A stretch of 64,000 nt of DNA from Emticicia aquatilis (GCF_014644295.1 NZ_BMKK01000006.1:1-64000), one strand, 5' to 3'. Positions 54,301 through 61,558 are shown, counted from the first letter of the stretch. Notes: generated by a model from the sequence alone, not told the origin. Numbers and translations are program-made.

Positions 54301-54765
54301 ATAAAAACTACAAAAATTACGTGGAGCAATGGGTACATTTAGGTAATTATTACCGTAAGTTCCATCTTTGTCATCTGCCTGACCTCTCACGCTCCTATTC
54401 AATGATGGCCCATAATCGAGACTCCAGCCCCACCCAACCCAAGATGCTAAATCATCAATTTTAAAACCAGAGGCATGATAACGCAAAACAATAGGGTTGT
54501 TTAATGAACCACTGGCGGCATTGCCTAATACAATTTTTATATCGGGAATACCAGTAGCCAGATTAACTTGATAATCGCCGTGTTTCTCAATACCCGCCGC
54601 ATTAGGAGATAAGGGAGAAAAGGTTGGAATGTACTTTTTGTACTGGTCTTCGGCAGATAAAAGCCTTCTAAGTGTGTCTTTTGGTGGTTGTTTTTGGCCA
54701 AAAGAAAAGTGAGGAATGTAAATAAATGTACAAGCAATAACAGCAAAAAATAGTACCTTTTTCAT
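48316..54765 (-). CDS. Giant Rhs/YD-repeat polymorphic toxin with putative zincin tip
   Basis: 2149 residues. Signal peptide MKKVLFFAVIACTFIYIPHF. Long YD-repeat shell through about 1900, for example KYDKYGRVTTTLPIA, YKYDERGRRVESHIPN, YDYKNRLIQVRKKE and YEYDYRDNQGNLRLSF. Rhs core near NRFFDPYIIRFHQTDPV and GYNNPVKNSDPDGRDP. The C-terminal 220 residues (from 1930) are the variable tip; it contains GADMLHEVTEAYQGALI at about 2057-2074 and a later TAHNR, a possible HExxE...H zinc site. No type IX sorting domain. Followed by three small genes. Confidence 0.88.
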   Translation of the reverse strand: MKKVLFFAVIACTFIYIPHFSFGQKQPPKDTLRRLLSAEDQYKKYIPTFSPLSPNAAGIEKHGDYQVNLATGIPDIKIVLGNAASGSLNNPIVLRYHASGFKIDDLASWVGWGWSLDYGPSLNRSVRGQADDKDGTYGNNYLNVPIAPRNFCSFYDDYIFGKDVLAGQGDILPDLFSFNVFKNSGKFYLGQTDSPHFLLPFQPVKINKHLNTSGIISHFDLINQEGQQFVFGLQSDGNFAHETFNITTGASTRNYINNWLITEINAPNNNDKLNFEYQNGGSQLLSSLSYSATIYYNRNPTCYPYQPDQNEPAYCPQFYPLQGTVTPTETRTESTISQTNIYKINHENGYVEFEQSAQSERQDLPNSRYLKKIKFYNLENGSYELMRTITFNYGYFQGVSETRLKLQSLTINDASQQIAQTYQFSYFTNNFSWNSSDSYRPRQDYFGYYNGTSNTHLISVGSYAGVNINNGAANRETVSTYAKECVLQKITFPTLGYTEFDFENNQYEFNNSIKLAGGLRVKSIKSTPNITSPALLRRYTYGITGTDNIGRFTTNWFPENAQVPKIQKLEHLSTTVNGGSRADQAIFTQNGFLEVGSFDQAPLYYTHVKEYFEAANDSVKNGYNDYTFDFRNDVYIDENNYYSRDVKPWLRGNLLSKQTFNASNVLVESTTNEYISNDPKASSSLIGAFIGTPNIIEGSGFVPWTSCPDSPEFYASFPTMIYGQVLYQTGSRPLEKTTVWRDSVTTQQQFFYDNNLLVKKTENLDSYTNQKRIQETVYPTDASYDADSIALKMRVRNILDLTLENIEKEELNGNISVLFKQKTVYQALDSIINARGLDSSFVPKSVWVTPTGTTLEKRVDYTKYDTTGNVIEYKVDDIPTTLIWGYNKSLVLAQVQNANHAQVSAKLASAGITENIFSITQLSNTQLTSLETFRNSLSKTTYVSWFSYRPNIGLSLTISPNGLKTFFSYDGLQRLATTKDHLGYFLTKNEYYHGVTQGLDFYNKVITRNARIATTLESNLNSYRNAEINHQYFDGLGRPLRTIGDRQSPSPNYYDIIYSDMKYDKYGRVTTTLPIAPTITTFPDYNTNPLPFAQSFFADSKPYDSTIYESSPLNRAIEAFGVGNAWRTAKRSTKIFYESAGVNVPYYTVNASTGDINLNGTYPARSLFKKRIIDEQGNTSIEISDKRGRLIQKQVEYKKDSLLTTYFIYDGLGRELAIIQPEGYALQASMASGSTAWNNFVFFYKYDERGRRVESHIPNTGKIYSIFDKQDRQVLSQDEYQRTSNKWLFMKYDSLNRNIISGELTLSNTDTRASLQTQFNSQIIRSEGFDTSKPNYYTDVSFPFSVDSSKAMMVNYYDSYATWRPENYEYYTFTPYPDSKGLLTGSILRNTESRSMNHEVNYYDYKNRLIQVRKKEQNGLISNRQNRYLFSGYLEQTLKSYSVPSSFFIVTKNYTYDYAFKKSQFNFQIGGDSQFTIAQYQYDDIGRLKTKKIKPSGNYEIDDNGANYIDRPPIFEQANTQDIANKAITLNAGFVANAADSTTQTYIAQIDTLGSSGIVDALQTIDYEYYIRGGINCINCKNKQVRLGNKQNDLFSMKLEYNDDKRYFDGNISKQTWKTPIIPNAQQFKYSYDASSRLKKAQYLGGNTGDNYSIDTLNYDRNGNIFNLKRNGNLSTSGARTTSGAGLIDNLSYIYDGNKLLSVSDIATLDGFIDANSGNDDYEYWNDGSLRRDKNKRIDSIIYNSYLKKVSRVKFENGNWINFYYDGAGKLIKRRTHIVSQSQDDIWAYTDDLITKNGQVYQLNHEEGRLTYDYTNNRWVYEYDYRDNQGNLRLSFRDSLTTGKPPVITQIEDRDPTGVLLSGLNYSTQNKNNIGFINRETITETGWIDLNNRFFDPYIIRFHQTDPVIQGQENYTLFQYGYNNPVKNSDPDGRDPNDVILKGKEAQAAFSQLQASVQKDLTLSMDSNGKVTYTQNGTGKLSRDSKQLVNAINDNSIVVNVNAENTKFTKSGNLYIGGAYSGNTVTQGTNGNTVVAEQEVNPVVLGIMSTTHGKAGADMLHEVTEAYQGALISQKSGQSSPASNNSNSVYPTAHNRATAQSGQVYETLYDASNNVLQMNANGGYPASLKKVEWSVKDPKGNNVIIQILK

Positions 54766-54857
54766 GTGTGAAAATGGTTAAAAGTGAAAAATGGATTTAA
54801 CTTTTATACTACTTTTTGGGTATCTATCAAAAATGCGTGGACGGTTGCCACTACTTC

Positions 54858-54968
54858 GTATCTGAGGGGGTCGAATCCCTTTCCCACAAAGCAAAGCAAC
54901 GCCCACGCATTCGTGAGCGTTCAGCTTTAACTTTCCTGTGGGATTGAAATCTTCGACCTTTCAGATAC
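54858..54968. ncRNA. 111-nt long imperfect hairpin upstream of the Rhs gene
   Basis: GTATCTGA..GGTCGA..CCCACA on the left pairs with TGTGGG..TCGACC..TCAGATAC on the right, and the centre (GCAACGC-CACG-CATT-CGTG-AGCGTT) forms a terminal stem. A side competing pairing exists: ATGCGTGG at 54833 with CCCACGCAT at 54902. The region 54766-55148 holds no gene. Could be a structured RNA, an element end, or a folded single-strand recombination site. Class not recognised. Confidence 0.55.
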
Positions 54969-55148
54969 AGGATTGTTAGCTATAACGCTATATTTTCAAT
55001 GTTGTGTTCGCTTTAATTTGCGATAAATATAAATGATTATTCAATAAAAAAACAAACTATATTTATTTTGTGGTATAAAAAGGTGATAAACTACCAATAT
55101 TGGTGGTATGCAAATGTATAAGTATTGATCTTTATACGTTATCTACTC

Positions 55149-56858
55149 CTACAATAAGTTGTAATTTTTAAAAATACTTTCAACTTCTTTAAACATGGTT
55201 TCTTTAAGGAGCTTATCTCCATCTAAATTGAAAATAGAAGCTTGACTTTCAAAGGGTTTTAGGTGATTGTTTTCCATTGCACACAAAAATATCTGGTTAT
55301 TCTCTGGGATATTATTGAGTAGTGTTTCAACTATTTTATCATAGTTAGATTCTGATTGTTCCTGTTGATTTGGTGTATCTATAACTAATGGTGCAATTAC
55401 TTGAGTGCCAGTATTGCAAATCATTTCATAGATTGTTAAATAATATGCAAGTATCGTTCTCGTATTCTCGGCGGCTCCGCCTTCTTTGTATATCTTTGTA
55501 AAATCTAAAGGAGATTCTATTTCCGACATATTAATACTATTAATGTTCAATAACTTTAAATATCGTTTGAAAATTTCCAGAAAAGAAATGTTTATGGTTT
55601 CTTTATCTTCCTTACTTTGAAGTTGTCTTTTTTCACTTTCTAAGTCTTTTATAAGAACTTTAGAGCCTTTTTCTTGTAATAAAAGCTCTTTCTTTTTCTC
55701 ATTTACTCTAAACCTTAAAGAAGACTCGGCAATTCCATTGATAGCATCTGAATAACTGATAGTTTCATTTTTATATTTTATATACTTACTGTTAATTAAA
55801 TTTATACTATCTCTAACAGCATTCAATTTTCTTTTTTGAGTAGATATTTTTTCATCAATTATTGATATAGCTTGCTTTATCTCATTAAGTTGATTTTCTG
55901 CATTTACTTTATCCGTCAAAATAGACGCCCTGTTAATAATGCTATTTTCATGAATTTGGCCACAAAGCGGGCATTCTAAATAGTCTTCTGGAATATTCTC
56001 AACAGCAAAAACATAATCTTTTTCGTACTCAAGAACTATTTTTGAAGCAATATTCAGTTGATGTGAAATTTGAGTTTTTTCAGTTTCTAATTGGGCTAAA
56101 GTATTATAAATTTCTTCTTGGTTCTGAGCTAATGTAACCAGTTCAACTTCAATCTCTTTTGTAATTTGTTCTACAACATTAGGGTCAATTGAGAAATTTT
56201 TTTGTGGTAGATAGTCTCTTAAAACATTGAATGTAGTATCAATACTTGTAATTTGAGAACGATAGTTTTCATTTTTTCTCCTCTCTAAAAAGAGTTCTTC
56301 TTGTATTTCAAAATATCTATCGGAAATCAAACCAACATCATACTTAATGAGGTCTTGCTTCCAGTTTGCATACTGATCTAAGTTTTCAAAACTATTCCAA
56401 GGAAGACTCCAACTTCTTCTTTGGTCAATGTAGAACGGTAAAAAATAGTATGCTGGAGGTGGTGTTTCTAATGCCTCTGTTTTTCTATTGGGTAGTTTAA
56501 AATTGAAGTTGATAATAGTTGATAATAACTTTGAAAACTCTCCTGAAACTTTTGGAAAAGAATATCGCTGATTATTATTTACATCTATTAAAACAATTTC
56601 ATTCTTATGTCTGAATATTTGATAGATATTTTTATCTACTGAAAACTCTAAAAGAGTTTTACAATCAAAAGATTTCCATGTAGCATCTAAAACTGGGTCA
56701 CAGCCCAAACTCCAAAATAATACCTTTGCCAATGTTGATTTACCAACAGTATTATCAATACTTGTTATCAGGTTTAATCGTTTCTGGAATAAGAACCGAT
56801 TTGCCGATTTTAATGTATTCGATATTATTAGCAGTTGATTGAATCTTAAGTTTGACAT
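55149..56858 (-). CDS. SMC-like ATPase of a Lamassu-like system
   Basis: 569 residues. N-terminal Walker A variant in TSIDNTVGKSTLAKVLFWSL (about 31-50). Two coiled-coil arms (about 185-300 and 330-430) enclose a zinc-hook-like CPLCGQIH at about 305. C-terminal Walker B QVIAPLVIDTPNQQEQSE and a short NNIPENNQIFLCAME. Paired with a DUF4297-type nuclease gene 56 bp upstream, the LmuA-LmuB arrangement of Lamassu. It is rather short for LmuB, so this is an inference. Confidence 0.78.
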   Translation of the reverse strand: MSNLRFNQLLIISNTLKSANRFLFQKRLNLITSIDNTVGKSTLAKVLFWSLGCDPVLDATWKSFDCKTLLEFSVDKNIYQIFRHKNEIVLIDVNNNQRYSFPKVSGEFSKLLSTIINFNFKLPNRKTEALETPPPAYYFLPFYIDQRRSWSLPWNSFENLDQYANWKQDLIKYDVGLISDRYFEIQEELFLERRKNENYRSQITSIDTTFNVLRDYLPQKNFSIDPNVVEQITKEIEVELVTLAQNQEEIYNTLAQLETEKTQISHQLNIASKIVLEYEKDYVFAVENIPEDYLECPLCGQIHENSIINRASILTDKVNAENQLNEIKQAISIIDEKISTQKRKLNAVRDSINLINSKYIKYKNETISYSDAINGIAESSLRFRVNEKKKELLLQEKGSKVLIKDLESEKRQLQSKEDKETINISFLEIFKRYLKLLNINSINMSEIESPLDFTKIYKEGGAAENTRTILAYYLTIYEMICNTGTQVIAPLVIDTPNQQEQSESNYDKIVETLLNNIPENNQIFLCAMENNHLKPFESQASIFNLDGDKLLKETMFKEVESIFKNYNLL

Positions 56859-56914
56859 GTTTTCTTGTTCGTAAGTTTCGGATTAATAGTTTAAAATTGT
56901 CTGATGTCATAGTT

Positions 56915-57976
56915 TTAATTACCAGTTAAGTATTCACAAATTATTGCTGCTTTTATATCCAGCGGACTACCTAATTTCTTCGCAATGCTTTTATCTAAAT
57001 TTTCATCAACTAATTCAATCAGTTTAGCTATTGAGTTTTCACAATATGGCTCATTTTGTGTTAATTTTTTCTGAATTTCATTCTTTGTATCTAACTGAAA
57101 GATAGTATTGCTTAGCCTAAGTGTTTTATATCTCTTATACGATGCCTTAATTTGCTTTTTATCCATAAAACCTAATCCTAATTCTGAAACAATATCATCA
57201 AAATCATTCTCTTGATCTTGTCTTCTGTCATCGAAGATAAACATTTCAATTACACTATCAACACTTTCACTTGTCAGTGTTTTATGGTGTTTAAACTGCT
57301 CCCATTCGGAATAATCTTGTGTAATTACACCTTTTCTAAACATCTCATCTATAAGGGTTCTATAAATTTCAACTACCTTAGAATAGACATCACCATGTAT
57401 GTTTCTTATTATTTCAGATATAATTCTTATAAGCATGTCTCTACAGCCGATCTCTTTTATATCAGGGCAAATAAAATATATATTGTTAGGAAGAGTGAAT
57501 GTCGTATCTTGTATTTCTGTCCGTATTTGGGTTTCTATATCATTTCTTATTGCTAATGATAAACTACCAATAGGAAATTTGGCTACATTCAGCTTATTAT
57601 CTTCAAAGTTGAAGCCATTCGCTGATACAAGATTAATTTCTTCAATATTGTTAGAATATGGTTTCTTTATGCAACTTTTTAGTAGTTTCCCTAAAACTGA
57701 ACTACCATTTTTTTGTTTTAACAGGTCGGTTTTATTCATCCTTCCTTTTAAGGATTTGACTTGGTAAAAGTTATATTTAGCGGTTTCAGGTTCTAAAGAG
57801 TTTATAAAAATTACGTCTTCATGATATTCCATTGCAACCGCATACTTAGCATTTTTGGTATGATTGCATAATGCAGTATATAGTCCAAAGTGATATTGGT
57901 ATAAATATTTGGCAAAGGTATTTGCCCCCGATACCTCTCGTTGTGGTTCTAACAATGGATTTTTCTTTTTCACCAT
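56915..57976 (-). CDS. DUF4297/Cap4-type nuclease, LmuA-like
   Basis: 353 residues. N-terminal PDDEXK nuclease of the DUF4297/Cap4 kind: VSGANTFAKYLYQYHFGLYT, VAMEYHEDVIFI (Glu/Asp) and KYNFYQVKSLKGRMNKTDLL (Q-x-K). The remainder is helical and probably binds the ATPase partner. No cyclase or SAVED gene is nearby, so a CBASS Cap4 role is unlikely. Order nuclease then SMC ATPase fits Lamassu. Confidence 0.8.
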   Translation of the reverse strand: MVKKKNPLLEPQREVSGANTFAKYLYQYHFGLYTALCNHTKNAKYAVAMEYHEDVIFINSLEPETAKYNFYQVKSLKGRMNKTDLLKQKNGSSVLGKLLKSCIKKPYSNNIEEINLVSANGFNFEDNKLNVAKFPIGSLSLAIRNDIETQIRTEIQDTTFTLPNNIYFICPDIKEIGCRDMLIRIISEIIRNIHGDVYSKVVEIYRTLIDEMFRKGVITQDYSEWEQFKHHKTLTSESVDSVIEMFIFDDRRQDQENDFDDIVSELGLGFMDKKQIKASYKRYKTLRLSNTIFQLDTKNEIQKKLTQNEPYCENSIAKLIELVDENLDKSIAKKLGSPLDIKAAIICEYLTGN

Positions 57977-58312
57977 TCAATTTTTTTATTTACCCTCTTT
58001 ATGAACTTTCTTAGGCCTTAAACTTTGTATTATATGAAATAATTATAGAGAATTAAAGAACACAATTCTAATATGTATTGTACCACATTACAAGAAAAAA
58101 AAGATTTATTTATTATTAGGTATTAGAATATGGGATTGAAGAGAAAAAAATCGACATATTTTATTTTCTCAGAGTCTTTTACAATTTGATAGACGGTCAA
58201 TAAATGCAAAATGACATACTACATCTTAATATTGTTTGACTTATATAAATTAAGATACTTCTCAAAGTAGTGCCTATTGTACTGTATCCTATCTTTTAAA
58301 GGTAGGTACATC
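57977..58312. other. Gene-free divergent region between defence and methylase genes
   Basis: AT-rich intergenic DNA of about 336 bp between divergent genes. No TAnnTTTG element, palindrome or ORF that I would call; promoters for both sides must be here. Confidence 0.5.
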
Positions 58313-59113
58313 ATGAAAGATATAGTTAAACTTATCCACCAGCTCTCACATAGGCACAGCACCTATAAGGTTTACTCGGATTTTGTTGAAATGTCTGCGA
58401 TCGCTTATAGCAATGTAACCGATAAAATCCAGTATGAAACACGAGAAAAGCGATATTTAGATATTGTTCAGCAATATAAAAAGGAGGAAATTAACGAGTT
58501 CCCACAATTGCTGGCCATGCTCGTAAACCACTTAGAAGAAAGTCCCAAAGATGTTTTGGGCGATGTATTCCACGAATTAGAATTGCATAATGATAAAAAA
58601 GGGCAATTTTTCACGCCTTACCCTCTTTGCCAAATGATGGCAAAAATGATAATTGGCGAAAATGCTAAAGACATCGTAGCAGAAAAAGGCTTTATAAGCG
58701 TTTCTGAGCCTGCTTGTGGCACTGGTGCTATGGTTATAGCGGCTGCTCAGGAGCTTTGCAATCAGGGTGTCAATTATCAGCAAAACTTACACGTCACGGC
58801 TGTTGATTTAGACCCAACCTGCGTTCATGCGACTTTCGTTCAATTTTCGCTCCTACATATCCCTGCAACAGTTATTCATGGCAATACCATTTCATTGGAA
58901 GAATATAGCCATTGGTTTACCCCTGCCCATGTTTTAGGGGGTTGGGGACGAAAACTGGAGCAAAGAAACCGCTATAATCGTTTGAAAGAGTTTATCACCA
59001 CAGACAACACGGAGATTACTTCGCAACCTGCTCCCCCTACTTTTGCCCCAAAACAAGAAACAGTTAGTCATTCTTCTCTAAGTGGGTTTGGCTCACAACT
59101 TAAATTGTTTTAA
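58313..59113 (+). CDS. N-6 DNA methylase-like protein lacking the NPPY motif
   Basis: 266 residues from MKDIVKLIHQLSHRHSTYKV (ATG 12 codons downstream of an upstream ORF start). HsdM-like N-terminal helical part: DVLGDVFHELELHNDKKGQF followed by FTPYPLCQMMAKMI. SAM motif I SVSEPACGTGAMVIAAAQEL at about 133-152. The catalytic NPPF/Y is not present where it belongs; instead GNTISLEEYSHWFTPAHVLG. Probably a SAM-binding or pseudo-methylase typical of mobile elements. Ends with a disordered tail. Confidence 0.8.
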   Translation: MKDIVKLIHQLSHRHSTYKVYSDFVEMSAIAYSNVTDKIQYETREKRYLDIVQQYKKEEINEFPQLLAMLVNHLEESPKDVLGDVFHELELHNDKKGQFFTPYPLCQMMAKMIIGENAKDIVAEKGFISVSEPACGTGAMVIAAAQELCNQGVNYQQNLHVTAVDLDPTCVHATFVQFSLLHIPATVIHGNTISLEEYSHWFTPAHVLGGWGRKLEQRNRYNRLKEFITTDNTEITSQPAPPTFAPKQETVSHSSLSGFGSQLKLF

Positions 59114-59137
59114 GATTAAAAGGTGTTTTGTCTGAAA

Positions 59138-60052
59138 ATGATTACCCCTTTTTTCAAATCCAATGATAAATCATTTTATCTATTTCAAGGTAATTCCATA
59201 GAAATATTACCTCAAATAGATTACAAGTTTGATATGGTTTTTGCAGACCCACCCTATTTTTTATCAAATGATGGTTTAACCGTTAAAAATGGTAAGGTTG
59301 CAAGTGTAAACAAAGGAGAGTGGGATAAATCAGATAATTATCAAGCTATAAATATTTTTAATCGGAGTTGGTTATCTGCTGTCCGTAATAACATGAAAGA
59401 CAATGCCACTATTTGGATAAGCGGAACAATGCACAATATATTTTCAGTTGGGCAACTGCTGCATGAATTAAATTTTAAAATACTAAATATCGTTACTTGG
59501 CAAAAAACTGACCCACCAGAAAATTTTTCTCACAAATACTTTACGCACTCAACTGAGCAAATCATTTGGGCAAGAAAAAACGAAAAAATACCTCATTACT
59601 TCAACCATGATTTAATGAAGCAAATGAACGAAAACCAACAAATGCAAGACGTGTGGAAGTTGCCAGCCGTTGAATTTTGGGAGAAGTCTTGTGGAAAACA
59701 TACCACACAAAAACCACTTTCAGTACTAAATCGTTTAATTTTGGCATCTACCAAACCAAGAGATGTTATACTTGACCCTTTCACTGGCAGTGGTACAACA
59801 GGTGTTGCTGCTAATTTAGCGAATAGGCGTTTCGTAGGGATAGAGCAAGAATTAGACTTTTTAAATCTCAGTCGAAGGCGTAAACTTGAAATTGAGAATC
59901 AAGATACTGCAACTCTATATCGTAGAAAAATTAAGGATTTGGAATGTCTCCATAGGGAAAAGTCATTAAAAGATTTTACTTCAAACTTTGAACAAGACAC
60001 CCCTAATCACATTACCAATTCGTTGAAAAAAGTACCACCACTATCCATGTAA
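59138..60052 (+). CDS. Beta-class DNA methyltransferase (DPPY type)
   Basis: 304 residues from MITPFFKSNDKSFYLFQGNS (a GTG at 59123 would add five). DPPY catalytic motif in MVFADPPYFLSNDGLTVKNG near residue 33, target region WDKSDNYQAINIFNRSWL, and C-terminal SAM motif LDPFTGSGTTGVAANLANR near 223. The DPPYFLSNDG motif occurs in adenine methyltransferases of the M.DpnIIB/M.HinfI kind; recognition sequence unknown. No partner endonuclease adjacent. Twenty-four bases behind the pseudo-methylase gene. Confidence 0.92.
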   Translation: MITPFFKSNDKSFYLFQGNSIEILPQIDYKFDMVFADPPYFLSNDGLTVKNGKVASVNKGEWDKSDNYQAINIFNRSWLSAVRNNMKDNATIWISGTMHNIFSVGQLLHELNFKILNIVTWQKTDPPENFSHKYFTHSTEQIIWARKNEKIPHYFNHDLMKQMNENQQMQDVWKLPAVEFWEKSCGKHTTQKPLSVLNRLILASTKPRDVILDPFTGSGTTGVAANLANRRFVGIEQELDFLNLSRRRKLEIENQDTATLYRRKIKDLECLHREKSLKDFTSNFEQDTPNHITNSLKKVPPLSM

Positions 60053-60102
60053 AGATTTTTATCACTTATACAGTTTTTGCTTTTACTGGCATATAACGTT
60101 AG

Positions 60103-61329
60103 TTACAACTTATTTTTCTCAGGTTGAGTATTTAGCACTTTATCCAAAGCATCATCGGCTTGTTGGGTTGTAAAGTTTGATTGATAGCCCATCGTGGTAA
60201 TAATACTGCTATGACGATAAAGTTTTTGTAAAATTTGTACGGGAATCTTTTCATTTGCCATTTGGGCAAATGAATGACGTGCTATGTGCATCGTTAATTT
60301 TTTATCTATTTCTGCTGCTGGTGCAACTTGTGTTTTAAGACATTTATCTAATGCACTTGTTTTAAACGCAATCGTTCGTTGAGTAACGAATTTATTATCA
60401 AGATTTACACCCTTTAATTCTGGAAATACAAAATCGTCCTTATTCTCTTTGAAAGCTTCATATTGTTTAAGAATAGTATCAGCTTTGTCAGGGATTTTTA
60501 AAGAGCCTACCTTTTGATTTTTACCCATAGAATAGTGTAAACGGTCGTTTTGAAAATCAGACCAACGTAATCGTAAAACATCACTTATTCTAACACCTGC
60601 AAAATAATACGAAAAAAGAAAAAGATTACGAGCATGATTGGCTGCACCTGATAGTTCAACATTTTCAAGTCTTTCTATTTCTTCGGCATTTAGCCCCACT
60701 TTAGTGCTTTCTGGGAACTTTATTTTCATTTTCCCTTTGCCAAACGGGTAGTATTTTTCATCTACTACACCTTCTTTGATAGCAAAGCTGAAAATAGATC
60801 GCATCACTACGATATGGTTTATAGCCGACCTTTCGGATAAATTAAGTTTAGACTTAACATGGTTTTGAAACCGTTCTAAAAGCGAAACAGTTATATCTTG
60901 AAATGCAATATCTTGTTTTATAAACTCTTTAAAGTGTTTTACTCTTGGTTTATCAGATGTATATTGATTATATTTGCCTGCTTCTTTCAAGCGTTGTAGG
61001 TATAACTCGGCTTGAGGAAAGAATGTTGAAGCGGCGGACGGCTTGATTTTTTGCTTTACCGATTGAGACGAAACATAATTTCTTTGTGTTTCAAGCTCCA
61101 ATGAGTGGTCATTGGCTTCTGATAACTTTTTGAGAATGTAGTTATTGAGACGAACAGAATTAGGGTGAGATTTTTTAACTCGTTGTTTAACTTCATCCCA
61201 ATCGTCTTCGTTAAGATTGTAGCCAAGATGAATAAAAGATGTTTTTCTATCTTTGGTGATACGCAAAGCTAAAGGGAATGTCCCTTCTTTATTTTTCTTT
61301 TTACGAAGAACAAGTTTTACATTTGCCAT
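60103..61329 (-). CDS. Tyrosine integrase of the tRNA-Phe island
   Basis: 408 residues from MANVKLVLRKKKNKEGTFPL (codons up to 61368 are open but not family-like and include the arm sites). Bacteroidota-type integrase: N-terminal arm-binding domain, SAM-like core-binding domain (SAASTFFPQAELYLQRLKEA), catalytic domain with Arg in SYYFAGVRISDVLRLRW, His/Arg in LTMHIARHSFAQMANEK and Tyr in TTMGYQSNFTTQ. Located 140 bp from attR with GGTACAAC repeats directly upstream of its start; it is the prime driver of integration in tRNA-Phe. Confidence 0.95.
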   Translation of the reverse strand: MANVKLVLRKKKNKEGTFPLALRITKDRKTSFIHLGYNLNEDDWDEVKQRVKKSHPNSVRLNNYILKKLSEANDHSLELETQRNYVSSQSVKQKIKPSAASTFFPQAELYLQRLKEAGKYNQYTSDKPRVKHFKEFIKQDIAFQDITVSLLERFQNHVKSKLNLSERSAINHIVVMRSIFSFAIKEGVVDEKYYPFGKGKMKIKFPESTKVGLNAEEIERLENVELSGAANHARNLFLFSYYFAGVRISDVLRLRWSDFQNDRLHYSMGKNQKVGSLKIPDKADTILKQYEAFKENKDDFVFPELKGVNLDNKFVTQRTIAFKTSALDKCLKTQVAPAAEIDKKLTMHIARHSFAQMANEKIPVQILQKLYRHSSIITTMGYQSNFTTQQADDALDKVLNTQPEKNKL

Positions 61330-61335
61330 GATATG

Positions 61336-61366
61336 GGTACAACTTTTGGTACAACATAGGTACAAC
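61336..61366 (+). repeat. Putative integrase arm sites, right end
   Basis: GGTACAAC at 61336-61343, 61348-61355 and 61359-61366, direct, spaced 12 and 11 bp. Same motif at the left end (17586-17604). They sit upstream of the integrase start, so integrase could also repress its own gene. Confidence 0.65.
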
Positions 61367-61468
61367 AATTAAAGGTTTAACGTGGTACTTGGTGTATTTA
61401 TATGAGTCAAATATAAGAAAAATTAGCCAAAACAGACCATTTCGCACCATATCAAACCAAAAAATAAA

Positions 61469-61513
61469 GACTGAAAATCCTTGTGTCGGCGGTTCGATCC
61501 CGTCCATCACCAC
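61469..61513 (+). repeat. Right attachment site (attR core)
   Basis: 45-bp exact copy of 17492-17536: the 3' part of tRNA-Phe from the anticodon stem to one base beyond the discriminator. Confidence 0.95.
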
Positions 61514-61520
61514 CAAAATA

Positions 61521-61558
61521 TAAAAGTCTGATAATCAAGCGATTATCAGACTTTTTTT
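61521..61558. terminator. Original tRNA-Phe terminator, displaced by the island
   Basis: AAAGTCTGATAATC (61523-61536) pairs with GATTATCAGACTTT (61541-61554), then a T run. It lies 8 bp beyond attR, where the terminator of tRNA-Phe would be before insertion; it also could serve ileS from the other side. Confidence 0.88.

Larger units (their letters stand above)
17492..61513. mobile_element. 44-kb integrative genomic island in tRNA-Phe
   Basis: Bounded by a 45-bp exact direct repeat of the tRNA-Phe 3' end (17492-17536 and 61469-61513). A tyrosine integrase lies next to the right repeat and GGTACAAC arm-like repeats lie at both ends. Contents: mobilization genes with MobF relaxase, second integrase, antirestriction protein, Gabija-like and Lamassu-like defence genes, RiPP-like and Rhs toxin loci, DNA methyltransferases. 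No mating-pair formation (VirB-like) genes were seen, so transfer would need a helper; it is best called an integrative mobilizable island or composite of several. Confidence 0.9.

Noticed and set aside
54834-54990. Integron attC site or retron msr-msd
   Set aside because: The hairpin lacks matching R'/R'' core sites of attC, and no integron integrase or reverse transcriptase gene is in the window.
56915-57976. CBASS Cap4 effector
   Set aside because: No CD-NTase gene and no SAVED domain; an SMC-like ATPase partner fits Lamassu better.
58313-60052. Type I or type II restriction-modification system
   Set aside because: No HsdR, HsdS or restriction endonuclease gene is adjacent, and the HsdM-like protein lacks its catalytic motif.
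17537-61513. Self-transmissible conjugative element
   Set aside because: Relaxase and coupling ATPase are present, but no VirB4-like ATPase or other mating-pair genes were found.
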